The notes beneath the pieces were generated by a model. That model saw nothing but the letters and a program-made list of their open reading frames with translations, did not search any database and was not told where the DNA came from. A stretch of 64,000 nt of DNA, taken from an uncultured Acidimicrobiia bacterium (GTDB taxonomy: Bacteria; Actinomycetota; Acidimicrobiia; Spongiisociales; Spongiisociaceae). Location: positions 1-64,000 of the forward strand of contig CATQHD010000001.1 of NCBI GenBank assembly GCA_958295745.1. Reading direction: 5' to 3'. Each line of letters opens with the position of its first letter. Within the stretch, counting starts at the first letter, position 1. Both the position numbers and the translations under genes were made by a program. This document shows, piece by piece, positions 57,301 through 63,300 of the stretch.

Positions 57301-60300
57301 CCGGCAGCCCCAACACGGCTGCCGCCACCCTCTCGGTGGACTATGACCCGACCCGCCCAACCGTGCTGATCACCTCTGCACAGTCGGGCCGGACCAACGC
57401 CACCACCCTGGCATTCAACGTGACATTCAGCGAGTCCGTCAACGGCTTCGAGGAGGGTGACATACAGGTCGGCGGGATGGCCTCCCACGGCGGCGTCACC
57501 GGCTTTGGATCCGTGCCCACCCCGGGAACCGAGGACGTCTACGGGTTCGAGCTGGTGCCCACCCGTGACGGCACCCTGACGGTCGACGTCGATGCGGGCG
57601 TCGCCACCAGCGGCCTGGGCAACACCAACACGGCGGCCCCGCAGCTCGAGCTGTTCTCGGACAGGACCGTCCCCGTACCTATCATCACCACGACCCAGCC
57701 TAGCACCACCGGCTCTGCCACCGTCGACTTTAACATCGGGTTCAACGAGACCGTCACCGAGTTTACCGCCGAGGACATCGCCGTATCGGGATCGGGTAGC
57801 CCAGGCGCCGTCACCAACTTTGCGAGCATCAACGAGGGGGCCAACTATACCTTCGACCTGGTGGCCTCCTCGCAGGGCACCGTACAGGTGGACATCGCCG
57901 CCGGCGCGGCGCGCGACCTGGCCGGCAGCCCCAACACGGCTGCCGCCACCCTCTCGGTGGACTATGACCCGACCCGCCCAACCGTGCTGATCACCTCTGC
58001 ACAGTCGGGCCGGACCAACGCCACCACCCTGGCATTCAACGTGACATTCAGCGAGTCCGTCAACGGCTTCGAGGAGGGTGACATACAGGTCGGCGGGATG
58101 GCCTCCCACGGCGGCGTCACCGGCTTTGGATCCGTGCCCACCCCGGGAACCGAGGACGTCTACGGGTTCGAGCTGGTGCCCACCCGTGACGGCACCCTGA
58201 CGGTCGACGTCGATGCGGGCGTCGCCACCAGCGGCCTGGGCAACACCAACACGGCGGCCCCGCAGCTCGAGCTGTTCTCGGACAGGACCGTCCCCGTACC
58301 TATCATCACCACGACCCAGCCTAGCACCACCGGCTCTGCCACCGTCGACTTTAACATCGGGTTCAACGAGACCGTCACCGAGTTTACCGCCGAGGACATC
58401 GCCGTATCGGGATCGGGTAGCCCAGGCGCCGTCACCAACTTTGCGAGCATCAACGAGGGGGCCAACTATACCTTCGACCTGGTGGCCTCCTCGCAGGGCA
58501 CCGTACAGGTGGACATCGCCGCCGGCGCGGCGCGCGACCTGGCCGGCAGCCCCAACACGGCTGCCGCCACCCTCTCGGTGGACTATGACCCGACCCGCCC
58601 AACCGTGCTGATCACCTCTGCACAGTCGGGCCGGACCAACGCCACCACCCTGGCATTCAACGTGACATTCAGCGAGTCCGTCAACGGCTTCGAGGAGGGT
58701 GACATACAGGTCGGCGGCACGGCGGCCACCGGCGGCGTCACCGGCTTTGGATCCGTGCCCACCCCGGGAACCGAGGACGTCTACGGGTTCGAGCTGGTGC
58801 CCACCCGTGACGGCACCCTGACGGTCGACGTCGATGCGGGCGTCGCCACCAGCGGCCTGGGCAACACCAACACGGCGGCCCCGCAGCTCGAGCTGTTCTC
58901 GGACAGGACCGTCCCCGTACCTATCATCACCACGACCCAGCCTAGCACCACCGGCTCTGCCACCGTCGACTTTAACATCGGGTTCAACGAGACCGTCACC
59001 GAGTTTACCGCCGAGGACATCGCCGTATCGGGATCGGGTAGCCCAGGCGCCGTCACCAACTTTGCGAGCATCAACGAGGGGGCCAACTATACCTTCGACC
59101 TGGTGGCCTCCTCGCAGGGCACCGTACAGGTGGACATCGCCGCCGGCGCGGCGCGCGACCTGGCCGGCAGCCCCAACACGGCTGCCGCCACCCTCTCGGT
59201 GGACTATGACCCGACCCGCCCAACCGTGCTGATCACCTCTGCACAGTCGGGCCGGACCAACGCCACCACCCTGGCATTCAACGTGACATTCAGCGAGTCC
59301 GTCAACGGCTTCGAGGAGGGTGACATACAGGTCGGCGGGATGGCCTCCCACGGCGGCGTCACCGGCTTTGGATCCGTGCCCACCCCGGGAACCGAGGACG
59401 TCTACGGGTTCGAGCTGGTGCCCACCCGTGACGGCACCCTGACGGTCGACGTCGATGCGGGCGTCGCCACCAGCGGCCTGGGCAACACCAACACGGCGGC
59501 CCCGCAGCTCGAGCTGTTCTCGGACAGGACCGTCCCCGTACCTATCATCACCACGACCCAGCCTAGCACCACCGGCTCTGCCACCGTCGACTTTAACATC
59601 GGGTTCAACGAGACCGTCACCGAGTTTACCGCCGAGGACATCGCCGTATCGGGATCGGGTAGCCCAGGCGCCGTCACCAACTTTGCGAGCATCAACGAGG
59701 GGGCCAACTATACCTTCGACCTGGTGGCCTCCTCGCAGGGCACCGTACAGGTGGACATCGCCGCCGGCGCGGCGCGCGACCTGGCCGGCAGCCCCAACAC
59801 GGCTGCCGCCACCCTCTCGGTGGACTATGACCCGACCCGCCCAACCGTGGAGATCACCGCAAAACAGAGTAGCCCGACCAACGCGGCAACCATCAACTTC
59901 AACGTAACGTTCAGCGATGACGTCACCGGCTTTGCCGGTACCGGCATCACGCTGTCAGGCGCCGCCACCGCCGGCGGCGTCGTCGCGACCAACTTTGCGG
60001 AGATCAATGCCACAAACTACTCGTTTGATGTCGTGCCCACCGCCCCCGGCAACGTCACCGTGGATGTCGCCGCCGGCGTGGCGCAGAACGCCCTCGGCAT
60101 AGACAACACCGCGGCCGACCGGCTCACCATACGGTTCGACAACGTCGCCCCGGCCCCGGAGATCACCGGGGAGCAGGTCGGTACGGCCCTCAACTTTAAC
60201 ATCGGCTTTGGCGAAAAGGTTGTCGACTTTGCCGAGGCCGGCATCGTGCTGTCGGGCCTCACCGCCCACGGCGGCATAACCGAGTTTGCACCCATCAACA

Positions 60301-63300
60301 ACGACGCCAACTATACGTTCGTCGTGAGGCCGACCGCCGACGGCACCATACACGTGGACGTCCCCGAAAACGTCGCCAAGGATGATGCGGGCAACAACAA
60401 CACGGCCGCCGACCGGTTCTCGGTAACGTACAACAGCACGATACCGTTCCCCGTCATCACCGCGGTGCAGGAGCCGGGCCCGACCAACGCGGCCACCATA
60501 AACTTCAACGTGACCTTTAGCCAGGATGTCGCCGGCTTTGAGGGCACGGACATCACGCTGGGCGGCAACGCCTCCACGAACGGCGTAGAGAACTTTGAGG
60601 TGATCAATGCCGCCGACTACTCATTTGATCTGATGCCCACCGCCGACGGCACCATCACCGTGGATATCGCCGCCGGCGCGGCGCGGAACGACCGGGACGT
60701 CGCCAGTATGAAGGCCCAGCGGTTCTCGATCGTATCGGATCGCACCGTCCCGACCCCGATCATCGGCGGGAAGCAGGCCGGCCCGGCCATCAACTTTACG
60801 GTCGCATTCGGCGAGAACGTCACCGGCTTTGACGCCGCCGACATCACGCTGGGCGGCACCGCGAATCCGGGAGCCGTGCTCCGCCTGGCCGCCGTGCAGG
60901 ACGGCACCGGCGCCAACTATACGTTCGATGCGGTACCCTCCGCCGCCACCGGGACCGTCACGGCCGACATCGCCGCGGGCGCCGTGCAGGACATCGCCGG
61001 CAACGACAATACCGCGGCCCCGCAGTTCTCGGTACGGTACGACGGCAGGATGCCCACCACCACCGTCACATCCACGCAGGGTAGCCCGACCAACAGCGCC
61101 ACCGTCAACTTCCAGGTGGAATTCGGCATGCCCGTCATCGGCTTCACCGCAACCGACATCACGCTGACCGGCGATGCCGCCGCCAACGGCCTGATCAACT
61201 TTGATGACAGCGGCGCCCCCGTCTACACCTTTGATGTGGTGCCATCCGAGGACGGCCCCATCACGGTGGACATCGGCCCAGGCGTGGCGCAGACCGGCTC
61301 CGGCATCGGCAACATGGCGGCCGACACGCTCTCGATCGTATCCGACCGCACCGCCCCGGTCCCGGCCATCAACTCCACGCAGTCCGGCACGACCAACGCC
61401 AACGCCATCGACTTCCGGGTCGACTTTGGCGAGAACGTCACCGGCTTTGAAGCGGGCGACATCAGGGTTTCGGGCACCGCCGACCCCGGGGACGTGACCG
61501 GCTTTGTGGCCAGCGACGACACCGGCGCCAACTATACCTTTAGCGTCTCGCCCGCCCGCGACGGCACCGTCCTGGTGGACATCGCCGCCGGCGTGGCCGA
61601 CGACGGGGCGGGCAACCCCAACGGGGTAGCCGACCGGTTCATGATCACATACGACAGGATCCCGACCTTTGTACGCGCCTTTATCACCGGCGACCAATCC
61701 ATCACGGCGGTCTATACCGAACCGGTGACGTCCGATCCCCTGCACTATGTGAACATAGTCTTGAACAATACCGGTACGGACACCACCTCCAATCTGGCGG
61801 ACAACGCCACTCATGCAACCCTGTTCGGAAACAGCGTACTGGTCGAGTGGAGATCGGACACGGACGTCGGTACCTCGCCTAACCACACCGTCAGCTTTGA
61901 CATAACCGCCGATGTCGCCGACAAGGGCACCATCGCAAACGCGCTTGAAAACCCCGGCCGCAAACACACGCTTACCGGACAAGACAGTGCCAATCTCGAT
62001 CTCAAAAGTCTTGTGAACGTGAGCAGCACGCCTGATCTCACGGAGGTCGACATACCGATCGGCAGCCGCACCCTGATCCGCGAGATAAACGCGACGGACA
62101 TAACGCCCACACTCCGGTTTGTCAATACACCTGGCGGCGCCGGCTTCCCGCAACACGACCTCACCGTCATACACAGATCCGCCATCGTGGTGTTCCCGTC
62201 CAACGCCACCGCGAAAGAGTCTGGCGGCGGCGACCAACTCGCGATCATCATCGACAACGTGACCGCCAAGAAGCCGTCCGCCACGTTCAAGACCGCCAAC
62301 CCGGGCTTTGAGTTTGACGATGCGACCATCATAGAGTTCGGTAATCCTGACAAGGATCTGGAGTTTGACAAACTGGTAAACGTAACATTCCCGGAGCTGG
62401 GCGGCATCGTCTTTTCGATCAACAGCGCGGGTGAGACGCTGCGCATAAACGAGTGTACCCGTGCCCTGTCCCTGGGCATGGGCGAGGCCGATGCCAGGCT
62501 GGGCATACGGACGCCCGCGGCCGGTGAAGACGGCGGGGCGTGCAGGGTGCCGGGTACGGACACGGTGTGGACGCTGCACTTTTCGGCGATAGGACATGCG
62601 GATCCGCCGCCCGCCGTGACGCCACGGCCCGGGCCCGAGGTTACGGCTCCTCCCGCCCCGCCGACCGGCGGCAGATCCAGCGGCGGCGGAGGCGGCGGCG
62701 GCGGAGGAGGAGGAGGCGGCGGCGCAGGCGCCCCCGGCGGCGCAGGCGTCCCGTCCATCGGTCCTGCCACCCGGGCCCAAGACCTCTATATCTGGTCCAT
62801 ATCGTGGGACTGCCAGGCGGGGGTAGTCGGCATAGTGGCGGGACCCGACTATGAGAACATCTCCATATCCGTGCGCACGGTACAGCTTGGGTACCAGGAG
62901 GCGGTCAAGATCGGTGATGCCGCCGCCGGCCCGGCGGCCCCCGCCCCGGCCCCCGCCATTCCCGGATACGGCGCCTTTACGGCGGCGATGGGCGAGGCCG
63001 ACGACTATATCGGCGTGACCGCCCTCCTGCAGTCCGGCGGAACCCTGAGCACCGTCAGCGAGTCGGTCCGCGTGGACTCCTGCGTGGGCCAGACGCTGTA
63101 CGAGGTGCCGTCCCATGCCCCGCGGACCGGATCCGGCGTGCCCTTGCAGGACGGGGACGCCGCGGGTGACGGCGGCGGCGCCGGCGGCGGCGCGCCGGAT
63201 CGGGCAGAACCGGGCGCCGGCGGCGCGACGGTGGAGCCGCCGCAACGGGCGCCGGAGCCTGCCTCTACGTCAGGTGATCCGGGGCGGACGGATCCGGCAG

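Noticed and set aside
53832-59351. 1,839-aa minus-strand open frame opposite the nine-unit array
   Set aside because: It is the shadow of a 207-codon repeat: one stop-free antisense unit copied nine times stays open. It has no promoter, no recognisable domains and a composition that mirrors the sense codons.
54258-59846. CRISPR-like regular spacing
   Set aside because: Units are 621 bp, contiguous, in frame and without spacers; they encode protein modules.
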